DNA of 64,000 nt from an uncultured Bryobacteraceae bacterium (GTDB lineage Bacteria; Acidobacteriota; Terriglobia; Bryobacterales; Bryobacteraceae): NCBI GenBank assembly GCA_937924525.1, contig CALDSU010000006.1:1-64000 (forward strand), read 5' to 3'. Numbering within the stretch: position 1 is the stretch's first letter; every line of letters starts with the position of its first letter. Below, one piece after another: positions 17,501-24,267 of this stretch. Under the pieces are notes generated by a model. It was not told where the DNA came from and searched no databases. It saw nothing but the letters and a program-made list of their open reading frames with translations. The translations under genes were made by a program, and so were the position numbers.

Positions 17501-17941
17501 CGGCGCGGCGTGATGGCAGCTCACGCACTGGCGTTCGAACAGAGGGCGAACCACCGAGGCGAAGAGCGAGGGCTCCGCCGGGGAGTCATCAAAGGACGCG
17601 CCCGCGTCGATCCAGCGTTCGAACACTTCAATCTCGGCGGGGGGCAGTTTCTTTGTCTTGAACGGCATGGCGGGTTCCGCCTGGTGCGCCACCATCTGGT
17701 ACAGCAGGCTTGCGCGCGCGTTTCCCGGCGCCAAGGCCGGACCCCGCGCGCCGCCGCGCAACAGCGCTTCGCGCGAGGTGACGTCCAGCCCCCCCTGCCT
17801 GGCATTCGGGTTGTGACACGCCGCGCAGTGCTTTTCGAGCAGCGCGACCGCCGGAGCCGCGGCCCGCGCGTCCGCCGCCCCCCCGCACGCCAGCGCCGCC
17901 GCGAGGAGACACTGCCAACGTAACGTATCTGTCCGCTGCAT
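14591..17941 (-). CDS. Large multi-CxxCH planctomycete-type cytochrome/DUF1549/DUF1553 protein, locus B
   Basis: From the ATG at 17941 the product has 1,116 residues and a signal peptide (about 1-28); the frame is open to 18091, but that part overlaps the divergent amidohydrolase gene. Two PSC1-type cytochrome domains come first, with CAACH at 39-43 and CVSCH at 139-143. DUF1549 follows, with CARCH at 436-440 in the CHDHKYDP context. A coiled-coil-rich insert holds a fourth motif, CQGCH at 612-616, and continues with long Glu/Ala/Arg helices (about 660-790). DUF1553 ends the protein (AVNHIWMRHFGRGLVPTVTNF). Four potential c-type haem sites and the insert make it longer than its two relatives in the window (842 and 799 residues). 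Function unknown; extracytoplasmic electron transfer is an inference from the motifs. Confidence 0.9.
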   Translation of the reverse strand: MQRTDTLRWQCLLAAALACGGAADARAAAPAVALLEKHCAACHNPNARQGGLDVTSREALLRGGARGPALAPGNARASLLYQMVAHQAEPAMPFKTKKLPPAEIEVFERWIDAGASFDDSPAEPSLFASVVRPLFERQCVSCHHAAPGRASGLDLTSRAKLLEGGDHGPGVDPAQAESSLLIKRLRHEKKPGMPLNGEKLPEETIAKIVAWIKAGAPYDAPLAQPTNLTRSQPDRSHWAFQKPVRPAPPKVRQARWGRNPVDAFLMAEWEKRGLTPAPDADPRLLVRRLYLDLTGLPPTLDETREFLADRAPDAYEKLVDRLLASPRYGERWGRHWMDIWRYSDWFGRREIGDHRFSFPHIWRWRDWIIESLNQDKGYDRMLVEMLAADEIAPNDDNMQRATGYLARNFHRFNRHVWLQDTVEHLAVGVLGVTMKCARCHDHKYDPIAQEEYYQLRAFFEPHDIRTDRVPGQPNVKEDGLARVYETGARKGTVEPYSPPIYDKTFRLIRGEESNPDLSKEIQPGIPAVLGDWKPAIEPVKLPLEAAAPDLREFVARDLVAEAEREVRLLERALANARESVKQAQGLPPASGVVAEPKLEFPEPVRLLLRKRCQGCHGGAATRNGLAVGNLEALRRGGLLHGPAIVPGDSRRSPLMRYVRGEATPRMPHGLNPLAAEDVAQLARWIDAMPAEDPAAVLRKAEARVARLEKQLAAKRAAVPAWKARIEADVAAVRQPDEPRTKELAQAAREAERRAAVAQAEADVGEATQFLAEAQRATPADRAELDKLVAAAKTRLEAAAKVLGAASESYTPIITRYQDTSSGRRLALARWISGRDNPLTARVAVNHIWMRHFGRGLVPTVTNFGKRGKPPVSQALLDWLAVEFMDSGWSMKKLHRLLVTSRAYRMASSGANLPASSQKVDPENEFFWRMHTRRMEGEVVRDAALFLAGVMDFTQGGPDLDESLGLTSQRRSLYLRHTPDSQVEFLRLYDQPTPVECYSRPESVVPQQALASVNSLLTLDAARRLARSLEQRGGVQPDPFVRVAFETVLGLPPSPEELAASREFLSEQTALHRDPSKLTRFASRRETTVDPAAEPAARARENFVHALLNHTEFVTIR

Positions 17942-18037
17942 TGACTTTGTGGGGGAAAGTATATCAAAAGTTCGCGGTCCCGGCTTGACGCCGGGCGGCG
18001 CGCTGTGGTGTGGTGACGTAGAAAACGCACCGCACTG

Positions 18038-18042
18038 GGAGG
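18038..18042 (+). promoter_or_regulatory. Ribosome binding site deciding a TTG start
   Basis: GGAGG lies 4 bases before the TTG at 18047, and no ATG or GTG is available at the conserved N terminus of the amidohydrolase. The site therefore supports the unusual TTG start. Confidence 0.7.
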
Positions 18043-18046
18043 AACT

Positions 18047-18937
18047 TTGATCGTCGATTGTCACACCCACGTCATGTGGTACCCGGATCACATCGGCGAG
18101 CAGTTCGCCGAGGAAGCCCTCGCCTCAAAGCTGGTGAAGCTGAAACGCTCCGGCGGGCTTGCCTACGCCGCGAATCTGTCCAGGCATTCCTACGACTCGA
18201 AACCCGAGGATCATTGGAAAGCTTCGGCCACGGCGGACAAGGTAGTGGTGTTCGGCCTTCAGGCCAAAGCCTGCGGCGTGTGGGTCCCCAACGAACTCAT
18301 CGCCGGCTACCAGGCGCAGCATCCGGAAAAAGTGGTCGGGTGGGCGTCGGTCGACCCCAACGAACCGGACTGCGTGGAGCAACTGGAGCACTGCGTGCAA
18401 AGCCTCAAGTTGTGCGGCCTCAAACTCGGTCCGGTGTACCAGCACTTCGACCCGCAGGACCGGCGGCACTGGCCGCTGTTCCGCAAATGCCAGGAGTTCG
18501 GCATTCCCATCATGTGGCACCAGGGCGCGACGTTTCCCAGCCGCGCCCGGCTCAACTGGGGCCTGCCGCTGCAACTCGAAGATATCGCGATGGACTTTCC
18601 GGACCTGCGCATGATCATCGCTCACCTGGGCCACCCCTGGGAGACCGACACGATCGTGCTCATTCGCAAATGCCCCAACGTCTATACCGACAACAGCGCG
18701 GTGCACTACCGTCCCTGGCGGTACTGGCAGGCGATGGTGACGGCGATGGAGTACGGGGTAGAGCATAAGATTCTGCTGGGGTCGGATTTCCCCTCCGGCA
18801 CCGTCGACAATGTGATCGACGGCCTGCGCGCCATCAACCGCCCGGTGGAGGGGACCCCGCTGCCCAAAATCCCCGCCGAGGTGCAGGAGATGATCATTCA
18901 CGAAAACTGGAAAGCGTGTTTCCCGGAATGGTTGTAG
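18047..18937 (+). CDS. Amidohydrolase (amidohydrolase_2, ACMSD-like metal-dependent hydrolase)
   Basis: The 296-residue protein begins at a TTG with a strong GGAGG, so the mature N terminus reads MIVDCHTHVMWYPDH, giving the HxH metal motif at residues 6-8. The other metal ligands of the amidohydrolase_2 family are seen in IPIMWHQGATF, MIIAHLGHPWETD and ILLGSDFPSG (metal-binding aspartate). Family members include decarboxylases such as ACMSD and gamma-resorcylate decarboxylase, and lactone or amide hydrolases. It is divergent from the locus B cytochrome gene with 105 bases between the starts, so the two may share regulation. Substrate unknown. Confidence 0.9.
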   Translation: MIVDCHTHVMWYPDHIGEQFAEEALASKLVKLKRSGGLAYAANLSRHSYDSKPEDHWKASATADKVVVFGLQAKACGVWVPNELIAGYQAQHPEKVVGWASVDPNEPDCVEQLEHCVQSLKLCGLKLGPVYQHFDPQDRRHWPLFRKCQEFGIPIMWHQGATFPSRARLNWGLPLQLEDIAMDFPDLRMIIAHLGHPWETDTIVLIRKCPNVYTDNSAVHYRPWRYWQAMVTAMEYGVEHKILLGSDFPSGTVDNVIDGLRAINRPVEGTPLPKIPAEVQEMIIHENWKACFPEWL

Positions 18938-19539
18938 CCCGGCGCGGCAAGAACTCGCGGATTGATCCGTCGCGTTTCCGAAGAGCGTGGTGAGCTCCTA
19001 CGGTCTCCCTAGTACGTTCGTACCCCTTCGCTGGACCGCGGGTACCAACTTTTCCCTCAGGTATTTGGCCAACCTCTGTACTAGCCAAACAGAACCAATT
19101 TTGTACCTTGGCGTTCCGTCATCTTGTCCGTAAGCTCAAACTGTTCGTGCAAAGGCAGCGAGAGCGGCTTGCCGGAGGGCTTAGGAAACAGACCTCGCTG
19201 ACTTGGGAAGGCAGGATGAAGGTGAGCGAGTACAAGCAGGATTTAGCGGGATGGCGGGACGTCCGGTATCCGGGCCGGATTCCGGCTTCCCTCGGTTGCA
19301 GCGCTCGCCGCGAATTTTCACGAAGCAAGGAGGGGACCCCGGTGCGGACCACCGCCATCGTCGATTCCGCGGTGTGGGGGTAGCCCGGGAGAACCTTTTC
19401 TTTCTAAAACCCCGGCCGGGAACGGCCTCGTGCCCGGCCTTGCCAGGAGAGTTTGCTCCATGAAGCGCAGCAACGTGCCCCTGCTCGCCGACCGGCGTGC
19501 AACTCGGCTCCCCGGCTGCCGGAAGGACAGGTAAGCACG
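18938..19539. other. 600-base gene-free stretch upstream of the HD-GYP/GGDEF gene
   Basis: No convincing gene, tRNA or known riboswitch was recognised here. Short open frames on both strands lack family features. The last 200 bases hold GC-rich inverted repeats, including GGCCGGG (19411-19417) pairing with CCCGGCC (19433-19439). The stretch could be a long 5' leader of the c-di-GMP gene or debris from a lost gene. The c-di-GMP-I riboswitch consensus was looked for and not seen. Confidence 0.4.
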
Positions 19540-21993
19540 ATGCCTTGCGCGGGCAGGGCCTATATCCTAGCGATTGCGGCGATCGGCGCCACGGCGGCGT
19601 GGTACGGCGCGGCCCACCATGCGGGCGACTGGCATCCCGTCCGCAGCGTCTTTCTGCTCATTGGGAGCCTGCTCGCCTCCGGCCTGAAAGTCAGCCTGCC
19701 CGGCATCACCGGCACGATGTCGGTGAATTTCCTCTTCATCCTGCTCAGCGTCGTTTACCTCAACCTGCCGGAGGCGGTCGGCATTGGCGCGCTGTCGTTC
19801 CTGTTGCAGTATTGCTGGCGTTCCAAGGGGAAGTGGGACTGGGCCAAGGTGGCGTTCAACCTGGGCAGCGTCTCCCTGGCCGTCACGACCACGTGGGAGC
19901 TGTTCCACTGGGTCTGGCTGCGCGACGCGGTCGTCTATCTGCCCGCCCGTCTGGCGATCGCCGCGGCCTGGTACTTCGTGGCGAACACGTTCACCGTCGC
20001 CGTGGTGGTCGCGTTGACGGAGCGCAAGTCCCTCGCGAAGGTCTGGCAGGAATGCTACTTCTGGACGTTGCCGTATTACCTGGCGGCCGCGGCGCTGATC
20101 GCCTTTGGCAATTATCTGACGAACCTGGCGGGCTGGCCCAGCCTGATTCTGCTGGCTCCGGCGATGTACCTGATCCACCGCTCCTATAAGCTGTACGTGG
20201 GACGATTGGAGAGCGAGAAACGGCACGCCGAAGAAATGGCGGCGCTGCATCTGCGCACGATTGAAGCGCTGGCTCTGGCCATCGACGCCAAGGACCAGAC
20301 AACCCACGAGCATCTGCGCAGAGTGCAAATCTACGCCCTGGAGGTAGGCAAAGAACTGGGGCTCTCGGCGCCGGAACTGGAAGCGCTCCGCGCTTCGGCG
20401 CTGCTGCATGATATCGGCAAACTCGCCGTACCGGAGCACATCATCTCGAAGCCTGGCCGCCTGACGCCCGAGGAGTTTGAGAAGATGAAAATCCATCCGA
20501 CGGTGGGCGCCGAAATTCTGGAGCGCGTGCAGTTTCCGTATCCCGTGGCGCCGATCGTACGGGCGCACCACGAGAGATGGGACGGGGCCGGCTATCCCGC
20601 CGGGCTGAGCGGCGAGGAAATCCCCATCGGCGCGCGCATCCTGGCGGCGGTCGACTGTCTGGACGCCCTGGCGAGCGACCGCCAGTACCGGCGCGCCCTG
20701 CCGCTCAAAGAAGCCCTGCGCGTGGTGGTCTCCGAATCGGGACGCGCCTTTGATCCCCGTGTCGTCGAGGTCCTGGAGCGGCGCTGCGAGGAACTGGAGG
20801 CCCTGGCGCGCGGCGCCTCCCTGGAAAAGAACGCGCTCTCCTGGAACCTGCGGATCGAACGAGGCGGCGCTCCGGCGGCGGGCTTCGAACGCGCCGCCGA
20901 ACCGACGGCAGGCCGCCCGCCATTCGAGTTTCTCGATTCCATCGCGGCCGCACGCCAGGAGGTGCAAGTCCTGTTCGAAATGACCCAGAACCTGGGAAGT
21001 TCGCTCAGCCTCGATGAGACGCTGTCGGTGCTGGCGCTGCGCCTGAGCAAGGTCATCCCCTACGACGCGCTGGCGATCTACCTGCTGGAAGGCGGACGCC
21101 TGCGCCCGGAGTTCGTCACCGGAGACGAGTTCCGTCTGTTTTCGTCCTTGGAAATTCCCGCCGGAGAAGGACTGTCGGGCTGGGTGGCGGAAAACCGGAA
21201 ACCGATCATCAACGGAAATCCCTCCGTCGAGCCGGGCTACTTGAACGACCCGCTGAAGACCAGCGCCTTGCGGTCCGCCCTGTCGGTGCCGCTGGAGGCG
21301 GTGGGCGGGGTGGTGGGAGTACTGACGCTCTACCACGCGCGCCGGGAAGCGTTTACCCGCGACCACCTGCGCATCCTCCAGGCGATCAGCTCGAAACTGG
21401 CGCTCTCCATCGAGAACAGTCTGAAATACCGCCACGTCCGGGACTCGGCCACCACCGACTTTCTCACCGGCCTGCCCAACGCGCGGTCTCTGTTTCTGCA
21501 TCTCGAACAGGAGGTGACCCGCTCCATTCAGCACGGAACGCCGCTCACGGTCCTGGCCTGCGACCTGGACGGCTTCAAGCAGGTGAATGACCGCTTCGGA
21601 CATCTCGAAGGCAACCGCGTGCTGCGCGCCGTGGCCGGCGAACTGCGCGCGCTGTGCCGTGATTATGACTACGTCGCGCGCATGGGCGGTGACGAGTTCG
21701 TGATTGTCATGCCCGGCGTCCACTCCCGGTTCGTGGACACGATGGTGACGCGTTTTCGCGAGGCCGTCGAGCGGGTAGGACGGGAAGTTTCCGGAGGCGA
21801 GCCCATCCTGTCGGTCAGCATGGGCCGCGCGTTGCTTCCGGAGGACGGTTTGGAAGCCGAGCGGCTCCTGGCGAAAGCGGACATGCAGATGTACAAGGTA
21901 AAACACGCCGGTAAGCTGCACGCCAGCGGTCGCATTGCCCGGGCGGTGCTGGCCTCGCTCGACGACGAGTTGCGAGGCTTGCGGCTCCAGTAG
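19540..21993 (+). CDS. Membrane HD-GYP / GAF / GGDEF hybrid c-di-GMP turnover protein
   Basis: From the ATG at 19540 the protein has 817 residues. About 200 N-terminal residues form several membrane spans, likely a MASE-like sensor. An HD-GYP phosphodiesterase domain follows (about 230-430), with HD at 290-291 in LLHDIGKLAVPEH and GYP at 351-353 in WDGAGYPAGLSGEEIP. A GAF domain spans about 490-630. A C-terminal GGDEF cyclase domain has an intact GGDEF at 716-720 and an RDYD allosteric I-site at 707-710, exactly five residues earlier. Both catalytic domains therefore look active, so the protein could make and break c-di-GMP depending on signal. A PilZ gene follows 19 bases downstream. The signal sensed is unknown. 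Confidence 0.93.
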   Translation: MPCAGRAYILAIAAIGATAAWYGAAHHAGDWHPVRSVFLLIGSLLASGLKVSLPGITGTMSVNFLFILLSVVYLNLPEAVGIGALSFLLQYCWRSKGKWDWAKVAFNLGSVSLAVTTTWELFHWVWLRDAVVYLPARLAIAAAWYFVANTFTVAVVVALTERKSLAKVWQECYFWTLPYYLAAAALIAFGNYLTNLAGWPSLILLAPAMYLIHRSYKLYVGRLESEKRHAEEMAALHLRTIEALALAIDAKDQTTHEHLRRVQIYALEVGKELGLSAPELEALRASALLHDIGKLAVPEHIISKPGRLTPEEFEKMKIHPTVGAEILERVQFPYPVAPIVRAHHERWDGAGYPAGLSGEEIPIGARILAAVDCLDALASDRQYRRALPLKEALRVVVSESGRAFDPRVVEVLERRCEELEALARGASLEKNALSWNLRIERGGAPAAGFERAAEPTAGRPPFEFLDSIAAARQEVQVLFEMTQNLGSSLSLDETLSVLALRLSKVIPYDALAIYLLEGGRLRPEFVTGDEFRLFSSLEIPAGEGLSGWVAENRKPIINGNPSVEPGYLNDPLKTSALRSALSVPLEAVGGVVGVLTLYHARREAFTRDHLRILQAISSKLALSIENSLKYRHVRDSATTDFLTGLPNARSLFLHLEQEVTRSIQHGTPLTVLACDLDGFKQVNDRFGHLEGNRVLRAVAGELRALCRDYDYVARMGGDEFVIVMPGVHSRFVDTMVTRFREAVERVGREVSGGEPILSVSMGRALLPEDGLEAERLLAKADMQMYKVKHAGKLHASGRIARAVLASLDDELRGLRLQ

Positions 21994-22012
21994 GAAGCAA
22001 TGAGGATACCGA

Positions 22013-22324
22013 ATGCGCTCTGAACTGCGGAAGTGGCCTCGCCAAGGGGCGAAAGCAGCCCTCCAGGTCCGTTGGGAAACAGCGGAAGGTCTGTTGCACC
22101 TCGCCCGTGCGCAGGTGGTGGATTTCTCCGATGGCGGCCTTGCGCTGGAGATCAACCACCGGATCCCGCCCGGCAGCCAGGTGATGTTGCAGGATAGCCG
22201 CGGCGGCCTCGGCTGGGCGAGAGTCCGGTACTGCCGCGATCGCAGGCTCCGCTTCGTGGTCGGCCTGGAACTTACCGAAGGCAGATTGATCCATCGTCTC
22301 GCCAAGACCGCGCCTGCGGTGTAG
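22013..22324 (+). CDS. PilZ domain protein, c-di-GMP receptor
   Basis: This 103-residue single-domain protein carries both c-di-GMP-binding motifs of PilZ: RKWPR (RxxxR, residues 6-10) and DFSDGG (DxSxxG, residues 37-42), followed by GLALEI and a C-terminal VVGLELTE strand. It is thus likely to bind c-di-GMP. It starts 19 bases after the HD-GYP/GGDEF gene and is probably co-transcribed, which makes it a candidate direct effector of that enzyme. No output domain is fused, so it presumably acts on a partner protein. Confidence 0.85.
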   Translation: MRSELRKWPRQGAKAALQVRWETAEGLLHLARAQVVDFSDGGLALEINHRIPPGSQVMLQDSRGGLGWARVRYCRDRRLRFVVGLELTEGRLIHRLAKTAPAV

Positions 22325-22410
22325 GGCTGCCGCCCGGCTTGCGCCGACTACCGGCTTGCCGGCCAAGTGCAGCCGTCAGCCTCCGCCAACCTGCTACGCT
22401 GAACGGAGCC

Positions 22411-22926
22411 ATGCGCTTCCTCGTGATTGGCCTGCTCTTCTCCTTTCCGGCGGCAGCGGAGTTTCTGGAATTGTCCATCAAGCTAAGCGGCTTGAACTGT
22501 CCCTCCTGCGCGCGGTCCATCGATCGGTCTCTCAAGCGGATGAAAGGGATCGAATCCGTGACCTACAACGAGAAGGAATCCTCCGCCGACATGAAACTGG
22601 CCCCTGGCAACACCGTGACGTTAGGGCCGCTGCGCGACGCGTTGATAGGGCCGCTGCGCGACGCGTTGAAAGGACTGGGATACACCCCGGACGTGATCCT
22701 GTTTCACGCCAAGGGCCGTTTGCGGCGCGGAGAGCAGCGGGCGCTCTTCTTCGAACTGGAGGGCGTGGACGCGGTGTTCGCGGCGGTGCCCGTCGTGGAG
22801 GTTGGTTTCTCGGGGAGGCTGGTGGAGGTGACCGGCACGATTTCGCCGCCGCGCGGCCCGCAGACCCCGGACTCCATGCTGATCTACACCATCAAGTCCG
22901 TGGAGGACGAAAAAGAGAAAGAATGA
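22411..22926 (+). CDS. Exported heavy-metal-associated (HMA) domain protein with an internal duplication
   Basis: From the ATG at 22411 the protein has 171 residues and a signal peptide (1-16, ending FPAAAEF). An HMA-type domain follows, with the metal-binding CxxC in SGLNCPSCARSIDRSLKRM (cysteines 30 and 33) and the second half LGYTPDV. In the helix before that, GPLRDAL occurs twice in a row (about 72-78 and 80-86) because of a 24-base tandem duplication. The last 85 residues are beta-rich and unassigned. A periplasmic copper- or mercury-binding role is the usual interpretation for this fold; no metal transporter lies nearby. It ends 3 bases before the convergent anti-sigma-like gene. Confidence 0.75.
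   Translation: MRFLVIGLLFSFPAAAEFLELSIKLSGLNCPSCARSIDRSLKRMKGIESVTYNEKESSADMKLAPGNTVTLGPLRDALIGPLRDALKGLGYTPDVILFHAKGRLRRGEQRALFFELEGVDAVFAAVPVVEVGFSGRLVEVTGTISPPRGPQTPDSMLIYTIKSVEDEKEKE
22623..22669 (+). repeat. 24-base tandem duplication inside the HMA gene
   Basis: The 23-base string beginning AGGGCCGCTG and ending CGCGTTGA occurs at 22623-22645 and again at 22647-22669, a period of 24 bases. It keeps the frame and doubles the residues GPLRDAL. The identity of the copies points to a recent event. Confidence 0.95.
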
Positions 22927-22929
22927 GCC

Positions 22930-23757
22930 TTATTGGCCGGCGAGGGCCAAAGTAGGCAGTTGCGGGCGTCGGACGGGCAGCACCACCGGATCCGGGCCGA
23001 GGTTATGGATGATGACCGCGGCCTCCGGCAGATCCGCCGGCCGCGGGGGCTTGCCGATGGGAACGGCCACCGGTTCGGGGCCGAGTCCGGAAAGGATGGC
23101 TACCTTCCGCGGCGGAGCAGGCGCCGGAGGTTCCAAAACGCTCGCGAAACGACCCAGAGGAAGCTCCATCCGGGCGAGTTGCAGGGGCTCCGGCAACGCC
23201 GCGGGAAAAACGGGCCCGGCGGGCAGCGGCGCCGCCGGCGCGGGCGTAGCCGGCTTCGGTGGAGGCCGGCGGGTCCGTTTCCGCGGGGCGGGTTCGCCGG
23301 GACTGACGGCAGGCTCCACCAGGACGGTGGTCGCGGAGGTGGCCGGTGGCCTGGTCTCGGCAGGCGGCGGAATGTTCTTCGCGGATGCCCGCACCGGAGC
23401 CGATGCCTGCATCGGCAAGGGCTCGGGGTACCGGGCGCCGTTCCACTGGCTGGCCGCATAAAGAATCGCCACGGCGAGCAGGAAACCGGCTGAAGCGCCA
23501 GCCCCTCCGGCGCCATGGCGGAACGCCTGCCGTACCCTAACCGTCCACGCGGTTGCTTCCCGCAGAGGTACTCTCTTCGCGGTGGTCCGCCCCGAGCCGT
23601 TCGTCAGCCGGAGACGCTCCTGATCGAGGAGCAGTTCGTAGCGCTCCCGGCACCAGGCGCACTGCCGCAGGTGCTGGTTCATTTGCAGCACGGCGGCCAG
23701 CGGCAACTGGCCCGCCGCGTGCGCCCCCAAGTTCCCTCTGGCCTCCAAACAAGTCAT
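22930..23757 (-). CDS. Anti-sigma-factor-like zinc-finger membrane protein with a proline-rich tail
   Basis: The 275-residue protein starts with a short zinc-binding anti-sigma (ZAS/zf-HC2-like) domain: NQHLRQCAWCRERY carries H29, C33 and C36 in HX3CX2C spacing. One membrane span follows (about 84-103, AGFLLAVAILYAASQW), then a long Pro/Ala-rich segment. The C-terminal 80 residues contain two related repeats, GLGPEPVAVPIGKPPRP and NLGPDPVVLPVRRPQLP. ZAS proteins hold ECF sigma factors at the membrane, but no sigma factor gene adjoins it here, so it is an orphan or only structurally similar. The base composition is as GC-rich as its neighbours. Confidence 0.65.
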   Translation of the reverse strand: MTCLEARGNLGAHAAGQLPLAAVLQMNQHLRQCAWCRERYELLLDQERLRLTNGSGRTTAKRVPLREATAWTVRVRQAFRHGAGGAGASAGFLLAVAILYAASQWNGARYPEPLPMQASAPVRASAKNIPPPAETRPPATSATTVLVEPAVSPGEPAPRKRTRRPPPKPATPAPAAPLPAGPVFPAALPEPLQLARMELPLGRFASVLEPPAPAPPRKVAILSGLGPEPVAVPIGKPPRPADLPEAAVIIHNLGPDPVVLPVRRPQLPTLALAGQ

Positions 23758-24215
23758 GCGCGTGCAGTCCTTACCAGCAGTGTGAAGCCTCCCCGCCCCG
23801 AAGTCGAGATGGTGGACCGTGGAGAAAGCGTATGGGAGTTCTACGGTATCGGCGCCGCGAGTACTAACGGGCCGCGGGTGGATGGGTCGCGTCGCCGTTT
23901 TGGGCTATCGCCGCCGGACAGCGGCCATGCTCGCCTCGGCGGTCAAGACGCGCCCTCTTGTGCTCGTCCTCGTCCTCAGCGCTTCGTCGGCCGCCCAGAC
24001 GATCGTGGTGGAACCCCCCATGGACCCGCCGGCTTGGGCCCTCGCCCAGCGCGCCAAAGCGCCGTCGACCGAAATGGCCCAGGACAGCATGTACTTGGCG
24101 GCGATTTCCAGCGGCGTTTGCCCTGGCAGCTTAATGGCGAAGGTCTTGCGCCAATCTACCCCTTCGGCTTCTGCCTCCCCGCCGCTAACTGCTTGGTGCA
24201 CACTCCCAAAAGACC
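23758..24215. other. Gap of about 460 bases with remnant-like sequence
   Basis: No intact gene is convincing. Reading rightward from the ATG at 23927, a signal-peptide-like start (LVLVLVLSASSAAQT) is followed by IVVEPPMDPPAWALAQRA, which resembles the N terminus of long secreted proteins common in Solibacter-type genomes. The similarity stops near 24060 and the rest of the frame is low-quality. On the other strand, 24050-24190 reads DWRKTFAIKLPGQTPLEIAA, which also looks protein-like but belongs to nothing recognised. Two gene fragments may abut here. Confidence 0.4.
23927..24060 (+). pseudogene. Possible 5' remnant of a secreted-protein gene
   Basis: About 45 codons encode a plausible signal peptide and mature start (AQTIVVEPPMDPPAWALAQRA), after which the reading continues without protein-like character to 24247. 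The start motif is remembered from long uncharacterised secreted proteins of Solibacter relatives; this recollection is not verified. It may be a truncated gene joined to foreign sequence. Confidence 0.35.
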
Positions 24216-24244
24216 TTGACGGAGGCTTCATGCCATCGTATGAT
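24216..24244 (+). promoter_or_regulatory. Sigma-70-type promoter of the TetR/efflux operon
   Basis: TTGACG (24216-24221) and TATGAT (24239-24244) are separated by 17 bases, a near-consensus housekeeping promoter. It points rightward, with predicted initiation near 24251, only about 17 bases before the TetR start codon. The start point falls on the CAATCGATTG palindrome. Confidence 0.75.
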
Positions 24245-24259
24245 TGAAGCAATCGATTG
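24242..24259. promoter_or_regulatory. Overlapping palindromes at the transcription start, candidate TetR operator
   Basis: GATTG-AAG-CAATC (24242-24254) overlaps the perfect 10-base palindrome CAATCGATTG (24250-24259), giving three ATTG/CAAT half-sites. They cover the -10 box and predicted start of the promoter, the classical place for autorepression by a TetR protein encoded immediately downstream. Confidence 0.55.
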
Positions 24260-24267
24260 TATAAGTC

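Noticed and set aside
18894..19383. Small open frames on both strands in the gap before the HD-GYP gene
   Set aside because: No recognisable family, poor codon character and no convincing ribosome sites.
19411..19439. GGCCGGG/CCCGGCC hairpin as a terminator or riboswitch
   Set aside because: No T-run follows and no known riboswitch consensus was matched; kept only as part of the gap description.
23905..24252. 115-codon reverse-strand frame upstream of TetR as an intact gene
   Set aside because: It begins with TTG inside the TetR operator, lacks a ribosome site and is similar to no family I know; only its middle part looks protein-like, so it is noted as a possible fragment.
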